From the NCBI GenBank assembly GCA_025058315.1, contig JANXET010000008.1:1-64000 (forward strand): 64,000 bases of DNA. The letters are read 5' to 3'. Under the pieces are notes generated by a model that saw only the letters and a program-made list of their open reading frames with translations, was not told the origin of the DNA and made no database searches. The position numbers and the translations under genes were made by a program. This document shows, piece by piece, positions 52,418-61,451 of the stretch. This stretch comes from Candidatus Bathyarchaeota archaeon. GTDB lineage: Archaea > Thermoproteota > Bathyarchaeia > Bathyarchaeales > Bathycorpusculaceae. Each line of letters opens with the position of its first letter. Positions within the stretch are counted from its first letter, which is position 1.

Positions 52418-53581
52418 ATGATGGAATTAGACAAGTTTGCTGATGAATGGGGTCCTGAGAAGATTGTGCATGTTTATGATCCGTCTACTAGGATGAAGGG
52501 GATTCTGGTAATTGATAATACTGCGCTTGGTCCAGGTAAGGGCGGAATAAGGATGACGCCAACGGTGAGTGTGGAGGAGGTTTTTAGGCTTGCAAGGATA
52601 ATGACTTGGAAATGCGCCCTGGCAGAGCTGCCCTTTGGAGGGGCGAAATCGGGCATAATAGCAGATCCTAAAAGGATTACAAAAGAGGAGAAGCTGGGTT
52701 TGGTTAGGGCTTTTGCGTTAGCTCTGAAGCCCTTATCGCCAAGCCAATATGTTGCAGCTCCAGACATTAATACTGGAGAAGAGGAGATGGCAGTTTACGC
52801 ATTGGCTAATGGCTCTTTGAACTCTTGCACTGGTAAGCCTTTCAGCATGTGTGTTAGGCCTGGTGTAAAATGCGGGATTCCTCATGAATATGGTTCAACA
52901 GCTTATGGAGTTTTAAACGCTATCATTGTTGCTTCGAAGCATGTAGGCTTAGATTTAAAAGGGACAAGGGTTGCGATCGATGGATTTGGAAACGTGGGAT
53001 CTTCGTTGGCACGTTTTCTGGCAGGCCATGGCGTTAGGATTGTGGCTGTGAGCGACAGTAAAGGCTGCATTTACAATCCCAACGGATTAGACTATGAAAA
53101 GTTGATGAAAGCTAAAGCCGAAAAGGGTTCAGTTATCAATTACGAGCATGGACAAGTTTTGAGTCATGAAGAAATCTTCGAGTTGCCAGCGGAAATTCTG
53201 GTGCCTGCCTCAATACCAGACGTGATAAATGACAGGAACGTTGACAGAATTCAAGCAAAAATTGTTGTGGAAGCAGCTAACATCCCCGCAAAATATGAAA
53301 TGGAAAAAATACTTCATGAAAAAGGAATCCTTGTTGTGCCGGACATTGTAGCCAACGCCGGAGGCGTCATATCCTCCTACGCAGAGTACATCGGTGAGAA
53401 TCCGGATAAAATGCTTGAAATGGTTAGTGATAAAATATCTAAAAATACCCAGTTAATTTTAGCTGAATCAGCCAAAGCAAAGCTTCCGCCAAGAGATATC
53501 GCATTGAGAATAGCGCAGGAAAGAGTTAAGAAAGCCATGGAGAAGAGGGAAACTATTAAACGAAGTTTTTCAGCAGATTAG
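52418..53581 (+). CDS. gdhA: Glutamate (or related amino acid) dehydrogenase
   Basis: A 387-residue NAD(P)-dependent amino-acid dehydrogenase of the Glu/Leu/Phe/Val family. The catalytic Lys lies in FGGAKSGI, the substrate segment in ALGPGKGGIRMTP and KCALAELP, the Asp motif in APDINTGEEEMA, and the Rossmann motif in VAIDGFGNVGSSLARFL. It is shorter than typical hexameric GDH (about 415-420), mainly at the N-terminus. Glutamate is likeliest, linking with the glutamate synthase-like gene at 8116-9723. Confidence 0.88.
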   Translation: MMELDKFADEWGPEKIVHVYDPSTRMKGILVIDNTALGPGKGGIRMTPTVSVEEVFRLARIMTWKCALAELPFGGAKSGIIADPKRITKEEKLGLVRAFALALKPLSPSQYVAAPDINTGEEEMAVYALANGSLNSCTGKPFSMCVRPGVKCGIPHEYGSTAYGVLNAIIVASKHVGLDLKGTRVAIDGFGNVGSSLARFLAGHGVRIVAVSDSKGCIYNPNGLDYEKLMKAKAEKGSVINYEHGQVLSHEEIFELPAEILVPASIPDVINDRNVDRIQAKIVVEAANIPAKYEMEKILHEKGILVVPDIVANAGGVISSYAEYIGENPDKMLEMVSDKISKNTQLILAESAKAKLPPRDIALRIAQERVKKAMEKRETIKRSFSAD

Positions 53582-53933
53582 GCAAGCATCTGCTGTATCA
53601 TTAGCTATTGAGATGTGTTGCCAAGGTTCTTGTGCGTAGTTCCTGCAGAAAAATTTGTACTCTTATCAATAATTCGTAACCTCCGACATTTCCATGTGGA
53701 AATTGTTAGTAAAGCTCACCATTAATTTATTTCTTAAGGAAAAATCAATACTTGGCTCCGAAAATCATGCAATATTTCAATTCAAAAATATAAGCACCCT
53801 TTTGAATGCCATAAATAGTTAAAAGTGTTATTTTTCATCAAATAAAGAAGCCTACGCCATGCCTGATTTTGCTTAGGCCTTTTCTGGTGTAAGCCTTTTA
53901 TATTATTGGAAAAGTTTATTCAGCGGGATATGA
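53582..53933. other. Intergenic stretch, nothing recognised
   Basis: About 350 AT-rich bases between gdhA and a HAD hydrolase. No coding frame, tRNA or convincing hairpin was seen. The TTTTATATTATT near 53897-53908 is a possible promoter element for the next gene. Confidence 0.5.
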
Positions 53934-54683
53934 ATGCCTATCAAAGCAGTACTCTTCGACTTGTTTGACACTTTGCTTCCAGTTAATGGCGGCGACGCCT
54001 TTTACGAGCCTGCCCTTCAAAAGCTTCACGAAATTTTGTTAGGCCAAGGCGTCAAAGTCTCCTTTGAAGAGTTTAGGCAAGCATATTTTGAGGTTAGAGA
54101 TAAAATTTACATGGAAACCGCATCTACATTGGAAGAGCCGCACTTCAAAGTACGTATTTCACGGACATTGAAAAAACTAGGCTATGATTTTGATGTTTCC
54201 CATCCAGTTGTGGCTGAAGGCGCAAAAGCCTTTGCTGAAGAATTTAAACGCTACATCATGTTAGACGATGAGACAGTTGAAGTTCTGCGGAAGCTGCATG
54301 GAAAATATAAGCTTGGCATAGTGTCAAACATATCTATCCCTGAACTTGCGTGGGAACTGCTTGAAAAATTTGATTTGAAAAAGTATTTTGACACGATAAT
54401 TATTTCCGGAGACATAAACACGCGCAAGCCGCACCCGAAAATTTTTGAAGAAGCCCTTAAAAGCCTCGGCGTAAAAGCATATGAAACCCTTTTTGTCGGG
54501 GATACGTTGAGCACAGACATAAAGGGCGCCAAAAATGTTGGAATGTACACAGTACTTATAAAACGGACAGACAGCAGCAAAGCTCTTTTCTGGAGCTCCA
54601 AAGAAAAAACCCAAATTCAACCTGACAAGGTTATTACCAGTCTAAAAGAAATACTCGAACTGCTTAAGGAATGGCAATTATAA
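53934..54683 (+). CDS. HAD-family hydrolase
   Basis: A 249-residue haloacid dehalogenase-like phosphatase. Motif I is LFDLFDTLL (nucleophile Asp in DLFDT), motif II is GIVSNIS, motif III Lys lies in NTRKPHPKIFEEAL, and motif IV in FVGDTLSTDIKGAK. The cap of about 80 residues between motifs I and II is of the helical C1 type. The substrate is probably a small phosphorylated metabolite. Confidence 0.88.
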   Translation: MPIKAVLFDLFDTLLPVNGGDAFYEPALQKLHEILLGQGVKVSFEEFRQAYFEVRDKIYMETASTLEEPHFKVRISRTLKKLGYDFDVSHPVVAEGAKAFAEEFKRYIMLDDETVEVLRKLHGKYKLGIVSNISIPELAWELLEKFDLKKYFDTIIISGDINTRKPHPKIFEEALKSLGVKAYETLFVGDTLSTDIKGAKNVGMYTVLIKRTDSSKALFWSSKEKTQIQPDKVITSLKEILELLKEWQL

Positions 54684-54794
54684 GTTTGCTTCGTTAACAT
54701 ATTAATGCTACATTCCGATAGTGTTAAAGCGGCTTAGCTGACAAAACTGAGCCCACGGATACGGGAATATGACATGCAGGGCAGCTTGAATGAT

Positions 54795-54971
54795 TTACTT
54801 TAAGAGTGCCGTTTTAAAGGCATAGAAGAGTACAACGAGTCCTGAGGCCAATGCAAAACTGGTCAAGATGCACAAAAATGAGTTTGTTCTAGATTTTGAG
54901 GGCACATTTTTCCTGCAGGACTTGCAGTGTATACCTTCGCTCCATCTTTTATAGGCATTAACAATCTTCAT
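54795..54971 (-). CDS. Small membrane protein with a CxxC motif
   Basis: A 58-residue protein found by reading the gap. A basic N-terminal segment holds HCKSCRKN, a CxxC zinc-knuckle-like pair. One membrane helix follows (residues about 31-51, CILTSFALASGLVVLFYAF) and a short basic tail. No ribosome site is evident, so a leaderless transcript would be needed. The family is not recognised; small zinc-finger membrane proteins of this size are common in archaea. Confidence 0.55.
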   Translation of the reverse strand: MKIVNAYKRWSEGIHCKSCRKNVPSKSRTNSFLCILTSFALASGLVVLFYAFKTALLK

Positions 54972-55097
54972 CAGGTTGGAACGTTAGATAACCTCCGTGA
55001 ACGATCACATTAATGGCGATCATGTCCATTAATTCTTGATCAAAATATGAAGGTTTACTATTTACCAACCATGATTTTGAGGATTTTCTTTAAAGGC

Positions 55098-55105
55098 TTA
55101 TATAT
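55098..55105 (+). promoter_or_regulatory. TATA-like element upstream of the thioredoxin-like gene
   Basis: GGCTTATATATTTCC lies about 35-42 bases upstream of ATG 55140, the distance expected for a short-leader archaeal promoter. It falls inside the longer ORF, supporting the downstream start. Confidence 0.5.
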
Positions 55106-55139
55106 TTCCACTTTAAGCCAAACTATTGGTTCGCTGATT

Positions 55140-55523
55140 ATGGAGATAGTGGATTTAAATCCAGCCAACTGGGATGAGGAAGTTGCTCGTTCATCAATTT
55201 TGACGTTGGTTTATTTTTGGCATACCCAATGTCCTTGGTGCAGAAAACTAACACCCATCTTTGAAAAAGTAGCCTCGGAATACTCCGGAAAAATTAAGTT
55301 TGCTAGATTAAACATTTTGGAATCCCCATCAAATCAGGAATTGGCAGCCAATCTGGGAGTTATGAGCACGCCCACTTTGATGTTCTTTTGCGGTGGAAGA
55401 CCATTAATGCAAGTTGTAGGTTTCATGGCAGAAGAGGATTTGAAAAAGGCTTTAGACGAAATGTTAGGCAAATACCGTACATGTCTTAGGCAAAGCACCG
55501 ATCTTAGAGGCTACATCGTTTAA
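55140..55523 (+). CDS. Thioredoxin-family protein
   Basis: About 127 residues of the thioredoxin fold. The active site is HTQCPWCRKL (CPWC in place of the usual CGPC), followed by the family strand FARLNILE and the cis-Pro in MSTPTLMFF. The ORF extends to 55047, but that part would be a basic hydrophobic stretch holding a TATA-like box, so ATG 55140 is chosen. A disulfide-handling role is inferred; the CPWC active site is unusual for plain thioredoxin. Confidence 0.82.
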   Translation: MEIVDLNPANWDEEVARSSILTLVYFWHTQCPWCRKLTPIFEKVASEYSGKIKFARLNILESPSNQELAANLGVMSTPTLMFFCGGRPLMQVVGFMAEEDLKKALDEMLGKYRTCLRQSTDLRGYIV

Positions 55524-55534
55524 GCTATAGGTTT

Positions 55535-55843
55535 TCACGTTATTTTTAAATCCTCAAGTTTCTGATGTCTGTTATGGGTGAGCCAGCCAATATCCTCTAA
55601 CTTGTAAAGTCTTAGAACGGGGTTTCCGGTTTCGGAGTCTATGCGGTCTTCTCTAGCTTACCATTCTTTTGTGTTTATGTCGTTGTAGGTTGGGCATGAA
55701 GTATGTTAACGAGGGCTAACCCTTTATGACGTGTTGCCTGGTTTCTTTAAGGTGTTTCGTGTCATAGGCGTAAGCTATGCACCAAAACTATAGCCTGCCG
55801 CAATTGCCGCCATAATAGGGTTTATGGCTTCGTCGAGTTTGCA
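55535..55843 (-). pseudogene. Remnant of 2-oxoacid:ferredoxin oxidoreductase beta subunit
   Basis: Minus-strand frames joined in order follow the TPP-binding beta subunit (KorB/PorB type): NPIMAAIAAGYSFG, IAYAYDTKHLKETRQHVIKG, GLALVNILHAQPTYNDINT, KEW-stop-AREDRIDSETGNPVL, RLYKLEDIGWLTHNRHQKL and a stop. The Gly-Asn and Cys-Pro-Thr-Tyr-Asn hallmarks are largely kept as NPI and QPTYND. At least two frameshifts and two internal stops mark the decay. Confidence 0.7.
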
Positions 55844-55907
55844 CCATTTTCAATAAATAAAAAGCCATAAATAATTAGCTTCAACATTATTTATTGGATG
55901 GTTTTGA

Positions 55908-57839
55908 ATGGAGTTAAAGAGTTTTGAGAATCTATTTAGTGAAATCAAAATCGGCAATGTCCATCTCAGAAACAGAATTGTGATGCCCCCTATGGTTATG
56001 TGCTACGCCAGTTCTGAAGGAGAGGTTAATGAACAAGTTATCGCCCATTATGAGGCAATAGCGAAAGGCGGTATAGGTCTTGCCATAGTAGAAGCAAGCT
56101 ATGTTCATCCTTCAGGAAAAGGGTTTGAATCAGAAATTGCCATAGACCGAGATAGTTTGATTCCGAGGCTGCGCATTTTAACTAATGCAGTGAAGGCTCG
56201 GGGCGCGGCTATAGCCATACAGCTTTACCATGGAGGGATCCAAGCGCATGTAGATCAGCCTTTAGGGCCAAGCGCCATAGGCCGAAAAGTTTTCCCGCCT
56301 CCAAAAACCCCAAGAGAGTTAACAACAAGTGAAGTGGAGGAAATGGTGGAAAATTTTGCGAACGCTGCCCTAAGAGCTAAAATGGCTGGTTTTGACATGG
56401 TGGAAGTACATGGCACCCACGGCTACCTCATAGCCGAGTTCCTCTCTCCTCTCACAAACAAAAGAACCGATAAGTATGGCGCTGACAGAACCCTCTTCGC
56501 AACAGAAATCGTTAGAAAAATAAAAGAGAAATGTGGTTCGGATTTTCCAGTCATTTTTAGGCTGGCTGCAACCGAATTTGAGGAAGGCGGCATAACATTA
56601 GACTATGCAAAAGAAATTGCAAAAAAGCTTGAAACGGTTGGGGTGGATGCCCTTGACATAACCGGAGGCAATTATGACACTGCTGATCACATAATTCCAC
56701 CCATATACTATGAAGATCAAGGATATTTTTTCAAAGAAGCCTTTGAAATAAAAAAGACTGTAAACGTGCCGATAATTAGCGGGGGAATGATCCTAGACCC
56801 TGAAGTTGCTGATTCAGCCATTAAAAACGGCGTTGTAGACATGGTGTTCCTGGGGAGACAACTTATAGCAGACCCAGAATGGCCTACAAAAGTAAGGGAT
56901 GGCCGAATTGAAGAAATCAAGCCGTGCATTGCCTGCGAGCAGTGCATAGAGAGAATTTTCTTTCAAGAACCTGTCAACTGCAGCGTAAATCCGCTGAAAG
57001 GTTTTGAATACAGATACTTGAACGAACTTGAAATTCCAAAAGCAATGAAGGTGAAGAAAGTAGTTATTGTAGGCGGGGGTTTGGCGGGCCTTGAGGCTGC
57101 AAGGGTGGCAAATATGCGTGGCCACAGGGTTGTTTTGTTCGAAGAGGCCAGCGATTTTGGCGGTGTTCTCAGGCACATTTTGGATGAAAAAATCAAGCTG
57201 CGAATAAAGAAACTTGTGGAATGGTACAAATACGTAATGGCACAGCAAAAAATCGACGTAAGATTAAACACTAAAGTTACCCCAGAAACAATAGAGAAAG
57301 AAGATCCAGATGTTGTTGTTTTGGCAACAGGATCTGATCCATTAATTCCAAAGATTCCCGGGGTGGAAAATGCGGTTTTAGCTGAAGATGTGCTTTCCAA
57401 GAATGTTCAAGTAGGCAAAAACGTGGTTATAATAGGCGGAGGATTGGTTGGATGCGAGTTAGCCATCAAACTTTCTAACGAGGGATCTAATGTAACTCTC
57501 ATAGAAGCCTTGCCGCAGCTTGCACTGGGAGAGCCGATATTAAGCCGCATGGGCATACTCAAGCTTTTAAACAATGCCGGAGTGAAGGTTTTGACATGCG
57601 CTCCAGTTGTAGAAATATACAAATCCGGCGTAGAAACGGTCAACAACATGGGAGCGAGATCCTTCTTTAACGCTGACACTGTTATTCTCTCGGTTGGGAG
57701 AAAAGCCAGAGTTGAAACAGAATTATTGGCAGCATGCAAGAAGATTGCAAAAGAAGTTTACCTAATTGGAGATGCGAAACGGCCTAGAAAAATCATAGAC
57801 GCCATAAAGGAAGGCTTCTGGACAGCTGTTAACATCTGA
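55908..57839 (+). CDS. Old-yellow-enzyme / 2,4-dienoyl-CoA reductase-type flavoenzyme
   Basis: A 643-residue three-domain protein. The FMN barrel (about 1-345) has IVMPPMVMCYA, the catalytic-type HGTHGYLIAEFLSP motif and ISGGMI. A 4Fe-4S motif follows (CIACEQC, then a further Cys in VNCSVNP). The C-terminal half has two dinucleotide-binding folds (VVIVGGGLAGLEAARV; VVIIGGGLVGCELAIKL). The layout is that of FadH and related enoate reductases, which reduce C=C bonds using NAD(P)H. The substrate is unknown. Confidence 0.9.
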   Translation: MELKSFENLFSEIKIGNVHLRNRIVMPPMVMCYASSEGEVNEQVIAHYEAIAKGGIGLAIVEASYVHPSGKGFESEIAIDRDSLIPRLRILTNAVKARGAAIAIQLYHGGIQAHVDQPLGPSAIGRKVFPPPKTPRELTTSEVEEMVENFANAALRAKMAGFDMVEVHGTHGYLIAEFLSPLTNKRTDKYGADRTLFATEIVRKIKEKCGSDFPVIFRLAATEFEEGGITLDYAKEIAKKLETVGVDALDITGGNYDTADHIIPPIYYEDQGYFFKEAFEIKKTVNVPIISGGMILDPEVADSAIKNGVVDMVFLGRQLIADPEWPTKVRDGRIEEIKPCIACEQCIERIFFQEPVNCSVNPLKGFEYRYLNELEIPKAMKVKKVVIVGGGLAGLEAARVANMRGHRVVLFEEASDFGGVLRHILDEKIKLRIKKLVEWYKYVMAQQKIDVRLNTKVTPETIEKEDPDVVVLATGSDPLIPKIPGVENAVLAEDVLSKNVQVGKNVVIIGGGLVGCELAIKLSNEGSNVTLIEALPQLALGEPILSRMGILKLLNNAGVKVLTCAPVVEIYKSGVETVNNMGARSFFNADTVILSVGRKARVETELLAACKKIAKEVYLIGDAKRPRKIIDAIKEGFWTAVNI

Positions 57840-58006
57840 CAAGCCCCATTTTTCTAATGATCTTGTTACTTGGTATTTTCTCTGCAATATTTTGATTGCT
57901 TGAATCATCTAAATTTCGTCTATTAAGCATCCAAAATTTGATCTAGAATTTTTCAGAACTTTTATATTTTAACCAGTACGATTATAGAGCATTAAAATCG
58001 CTTTTA

Positions 58007-58014
58007 GGAGGTGA
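58007..58014 (+). promoter_or_regulatory. Perfect ribosome-binding site before a TTG start
   Basis: GGAGGTGA lies 4 bases before TTG 58019 and supports translation of the 46-residue Cys-rich protein. Confidence 0.65.
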
Positions 58015-58018
58015 AATT

Positions 58019-58159
58019 TTGGCTAAAAAGGGCGAGAAATATAAGTGTGAGGAATGTGGGCTTGTGGTTGTTGTGGATGAAGCTTGTGGATGTGCTGAAT
58101 GTGACTTGATTTGTTGCGAGGTTCCGATGAAGCCGGTTAAAACAAAGGCTAAAAAATGA
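58019..58159 (+). CDS. 46-residue Cys-rich (rubredoxin/desulforedoxin-like) protein
   Basis: A short gene from TTG 58019 with a perfect GGAGGTGA upstream and a TATA-like TTTATATTTT near 57961-57970. The protein reads KYKCEECGLVVVVDEACGC, then AECDLICCEVPM and a lysine-rich tail. Seven cysteines include CEEC early and a CC pair late, as in desulforedoxin-type Fe(Cys)4 domains. It may be a tiny electron carrier, perhaps for the flavoenzyme encoded just upstream. This partnership is inferred from proximity only. Confidence 0.75.
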   Translation: MAKKGEKYKCEECGLVVVVDEACGCAECDLICCEVPMKPVKTKAKK

Positions 58160-58262
58160 AGGTTCACGCCTTTGGATGCGAGGCAACCGGGCTATAACTA
58201 CTTTTTAGATTGAATTTTCATTTTCTGTTTATTTGTAGATTTTCTTTTTATAAATTGCAATT

Positions 58263-59192
58263 TTATACTCTTAGAACTAAAAGCCACAAGTTTAAGTATA
58301 CTGCCGCGCTCAGGGAGGAAACGAGGATCAGCGAGGCAATAGTCTCTCTGTAAAAGTTGTAGCGTTCGCTTAAAACGATCAGTGAAACTGCAACTGGCAC
58401 GCTGTGCATAATTACCAGAATCGCAGTTGATGTTTGCGGCAAATTTAGAAGGGACGCTGTTCCAATTGCGAGCAAAGGCAAAAACATCATCCTCAACAGA
58501 CTCAGCCTTAAGGCTAAAGCGAAATTGGCGTAGCGTCTTCCATAGAAAAACACTCCAAGCATAAAAATTGCCACAGTTGCCGTGGTGCTTCCCAACATAC
58601 GTAGCGTGATGTAAAGGTAGCTTGGAATCTCCAACCTAAATAACGAAACAAGTAGACCGAGAATAATGGATAATATAAGCGGATTTCTTGAAAACTTCTT
58701 AAGTATTGTTGAAAACCGCCTGCGCAGTGAGCCCTCCTTAAACGCGTGAAGCTCCAAAAACACTATCGAGATGGAAACGCCTACAAGGGATATTGATGAT
58801 GCAGCTAACGCGGCAAGAGATTCTCCCTCGCCGGGAAAAGCGAACATGACGAAGGGTATCCCGAAAAATGCTAGGCTTCCAAAAACTGTGCTTAACACGA
58901 GAAGATAGAGGGTTTCCTTAGAGAATCGAAGCACATAGTATAGGGTTAGGTATAGGGAAACCGCTATGAGAATCGGCGTCACGCCTGCAAGAATGAAACG
59001 AATATTTTGCTCGTTAAAACTTGCATTAGCCAAATCCACGAATAACAGAGCTGGCAAAGCAAAATAATACACATAGGCACTTAATATGCGCTCATCTCCA
59101 AGCTTCAAAATACCGATCCGTCTTGAAAAGAAGCCTAAACCGATCAAAAGATAAATCGGTATAACCGTGCGTAGAGCAACATCAAACTCCAT
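58263..59192 (-). CDS. AEC-family (auxin efflux carrier-like) transporter
   Basis: A 309-residue integral membrane protein with about ten helices in two inverted halves, typical of the AEC family that exports small organic acids. The N-terminal IPIYLLIGLGFFSRRIG and YYFALPALLFVDLA are recognisable, as is MHSVPVAVSLIVLSERY in the second half. The substrate is unknown. The gene stands alone. Confidence 0.85.
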   Translation of the reverse strand: MEFDVALRTVIPIYLLIGLGFFSRRIGILKLGDERILSAYVYYFALPALLFVDLANASFNEQNIRFILAGVTPILIAVSLYLTLYYVLRFSKETLYLLVLSTVFGSLAFFGIPFVMFAFPGEGESLAALAASSISLVGVSISIVFLELHAFKEGSLRRRFSTILKKFSRNPLILSIILGLLVSLFRLEIPSYLYITLRMLGSTTATVAIFMLGVFFYGRRYANFALALRLSLLRMMFLPLLAIGTASLLNLPQTSTAILVIMHSVPVAVSLIVLSERYNFYRETIASLILVSSLSAAVYLNLWLLVLRV

Positions 59193-59343
59193 TTTAATCC
59201 CTCAAACAGTACCCTATAAGCTTTAAAACTTTTCCGAAAATACCTGTTTGAATCAGCCGGCAGAATTGATAAGTCGCCGAGAATAATGGCACATTGCTCC
59301 TGGGCTGAACGCATATCGCTTGAATGGTATGTTAAGCATATTT

Positions 59344-59536
59344 ATGGACTTGGAGCTTTCGGTTGGTTCAGCGACAAGTTTGCTTGGGGTAGGCGTTGGA
59401 CCAGTATCTGTTTTCCATCAGGTTCTGCCATTGGCGCTTGCCTTTCGCCGCCGAAGCCATGCTCCTCGCTGTAGGCAACGAAATAATTCCTGAAAGGTTT
59501 GAGAGACAGGAACCTTCAGCCTTATTGCGGACTTGA
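59344..59536 (+). pseudogene. ZIP metal transporter remnant (C-terminal part)
   Basis: One frame from ATG 59344 reads SVGSATSLLGVGVGPVSVFH and QVLPLALAF; the next frame continues AAEAMLLAVGNEIIPERFER and QEPSALLRT to a stop. The join matches the end of ZIP proteins, for instance LPWGLAFAAGAMLFVIIDEM in the intact gene at 50198-50935. Everything before is lost. It fills most of the gap upstream of ubiX. Confidence 0.55.
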
Positions 59537-59613
59537 TGCTGCTTGACTTCGCTTAAAATGCTGATTTCTACAGAATGGAAAATTTTTATCTTCGGCCGCC
59601 AACAGTATTTCAT

Positions 59614-60168
59614 ATGAGGATTATTGTAGGCATTTCAGGCGCCAGTGGAGTTATCTACGGAATAAGAACCATTGAGGTTTTGAGGGAGTTAAATGTTGAA
59701 ACCCATTTGATAGTTACAGGTTCAGCTGTGAAAATAGCCAGGGCTGAGTGCGATTTAGACAGGGAGGACATTACTAAAATGGCTGATAAGTGCTATGATG
59801 TTGAGGATTTAACTGCACCCATTTCAAGCGGATCTTTTCTGCATGACGGCATGGTTATTATTCCATGCAGCATGAAAACGCTGTCAGGCATAGCTACGGG
59901 ATACGCAGATAATCTGCTTTTGAGGGCGGCGGACGTATGCCTGAAAGAGAGGAGAAAACTTATTCTGGTGCCAAGGGAAACCCCGTTGAACATGATTCAC
60001 ATTAGGAACATGCTCACCTTAGCTGAGGCTGGAGCTATAATCCTGCCTGCAATGCCGGCGTTTTATGGAAGGCCGAAAAGCGTAGATGAGCTTATAAACT
60101 ACGTTGTTGGGCGTGTTCTGGATCAGCTTGGAATAAGTCACAGCTTATACAGAAGGTGGAAGGCGTAG
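59614..60168 (+). CDS. ubiX: Flavin prenyltransferase UbiX
   Basis: About 184 residues from ATG 59614 (the ORF runs back to 59575, but this ATG opens the conserved RIIVGISGASGVIYGIR). UbiX prenylates FMN to make the cofactor of UbiD decarboxylases. Further motifs are SGSFLHDGMVIIPCSMKTLSGIA and VPRETPLNMIHIRNM. No UbiD gene is in the window. An aaattttta element 30 bases upstream is a possible promoter. Confidence 0.93.
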   Translation: MRIIVGISGASGVIYGIRTIEVLRELNVETHLIVTGSAVKIARAECDLDREDITKMADKCYDVEDLTAPISSGSFLHDGMVIIPCSMKTLSGIATGYADNLLLRAADVCLKERRKLILVPRETPLNMIHIRNMLTLAEAGAIILPAMPAFYGRPKSVDELINYVVGRVLDQLGISHSLYRRWKA

Positions 60169-60650
60169 TGTTTCCTCGGCAAATCTTTTTCTCAGCTCGC
60201 TTCTTTTTATTTTCCCAGTTTCAGTTTTAGGCAAATCCTGGTGAACCCCTCAATTTCGGAACCTTTTAGGATGCCATTAGGGCCTTAACATGACTTCTCA
60301 ATTCCTCCATAAGCATGCCGCTTGGCTGATAGGCACTTTTCAGCACAACGAAAGCTGCTATCGCCTTCCGTAAGCGGTAGGAGAACGCATATTGCACCGA
60401 ACCTTAATGCGGCAAACTCGTTTATTACGGCTCTGGAATGATGGGTAACCCTGTCATCACCTGAACGCCTGATCCACGCCTAGACTTTTCAAAGCGTCGC
60501 CGAACCTGTTGCTCATCAGCTGAATCCCTTCAAACGTGACCCTCAGGTCTTTAGAATAGTTGTGTTCCCACTCCTCCCCGCATTGACCAGCTGTATTAAG
60601 CTTCAATGCTATTTCTGTGCTCTTGGAAAACATGCAGAATCTTGGCTACA
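60145..60650 (-). pseudogene. Remnant of an AMP-forming acyl-CoA synthetase
   Basis: On the minus strand joined frames follow an ANL-family ligase. An N-terminal piece reads VTFEGIQLMSNRFGDALKSL and SRAVINEFAALRFGAICVLL. A C-terminal piece reads AAFVVLKSAYQPSGMLMEEL, RSHVKALMAS-stop-KVPK, then DLPKTETGKIKRSELRKRF, ending just inside the 3' end of ubiX. The middle, with the AMP-binding loop, is deleted. Several frameshifts and stops are present, so it is not a functional gene. Confidence 0.75.
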
Positions 60651-60767
60651 TTTTATAGTTGAGGTTAAACCATAAATTATCGTTAACCATTACATTTCTA
60701 GTGTAACATTTAAAAACGTCATGTTTTAAAATATTCTAAAAAAGCGTGGTGTTTCACCTTTTCCCGC
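60651..60767. other. Short intergenic stretch
   Basis: AT-rich sequence beyond the acyl-CoA synthetase ruin, up to the ABC ATPase gene end at 60768. No gene or clear hairpin was seen. Confidence 0.4.
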
Positions 60768-61451
60768 TCACGTGGCCTGGAGGCGCCCATCTTTCAGGAT
60801 ATAGTCCCGTGTTGTAGGAAGCCTCTCATATAGGTCTGTGGTTGTCAGCACTATCGCCACGCGCCTTTCGCTGTTGATTCCCTTCAGCAGGCTTATGAGA
60901 AGTTGAGAGTTTTCATCATCTATGCTTGAGGTCGGCTCATCCGCCAATATTATTTTTGGATTGTTAACCAGAGCCCTGATTATTGCTATCCGCTGTTTTT
61001 CCCCTCCGCTTAGTGTTTCCGGGAAGCGTCCAGCCAGATGTGCCAGGCCGAAGTAGTCGAGGAGCTCCCGCGCTCTTTTCAGCCGCTCATGCTTTTTAAC
61101 TCCGGCCAGGGCTAGGGGAAGCTCAATGTTTTCCAGAACTGTAAGGGAGGGGATGAGGTTAAAGAATTGGAAGACGAAGCCTATAGCCTGCAGCCTAAGC
61201 CTTGACCTTTCGTTGTCGCCCAGGCGGCTTATCAGCCTGCCCAGGATTTCAACCTCACCCCTGTCAGGGTTTTCAAGCAGGCCGATGATCTTAAGCAGGG
61301 TTGTCTTTCCAGCACCCGACTTGCCTCTAACTGAAACGAACTCGCCTTCACCCACCGTGAGGTTCACGCCCCTCAGAACTTCGGAGCCTCCGTAGTTTTT
61401 CCACACGTCGCGGAGTTCTATCAGGGATTTCACGGGATTCAACCTTATCAT
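60768..61451 (-). CDS. ABC transporter ATPase (LolD/MacB type)
   Basis: A 227-residue ATPase: Walker [12 protein letters not shown], signature [11 protein letters not shown], Walker [13 protein letters not shown], of the type that works with FtsX-like permeases in lipoprotein or peptide export. It overlaps the upstream membrane-protein gene by 4 bases (ATGA), which in turn overlaps the permease gene in the same way. The three genes are therefore translationally coupled. Confidence 0.92.
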   Translation of the reverse strand: MIRLNPVKSLIELRDVWKNYGGSEVLRGVNLTVGEGEFVSVRGKSGAGKTTLLKIIGLLENPDRGEVEILGRLISRLGDNERSRLRLQAIGFVFQFFNLIPSLTVLENIELPLALAGVKKHERLKRARELLDYFGLAHLAGRFPETLSGGEKQRIAIIRALVNNPKIILADEPTSSIDDENSQLLISLLKGINSERRVAIVLTTTDLYERLPTTRDYILKDGRLQAT

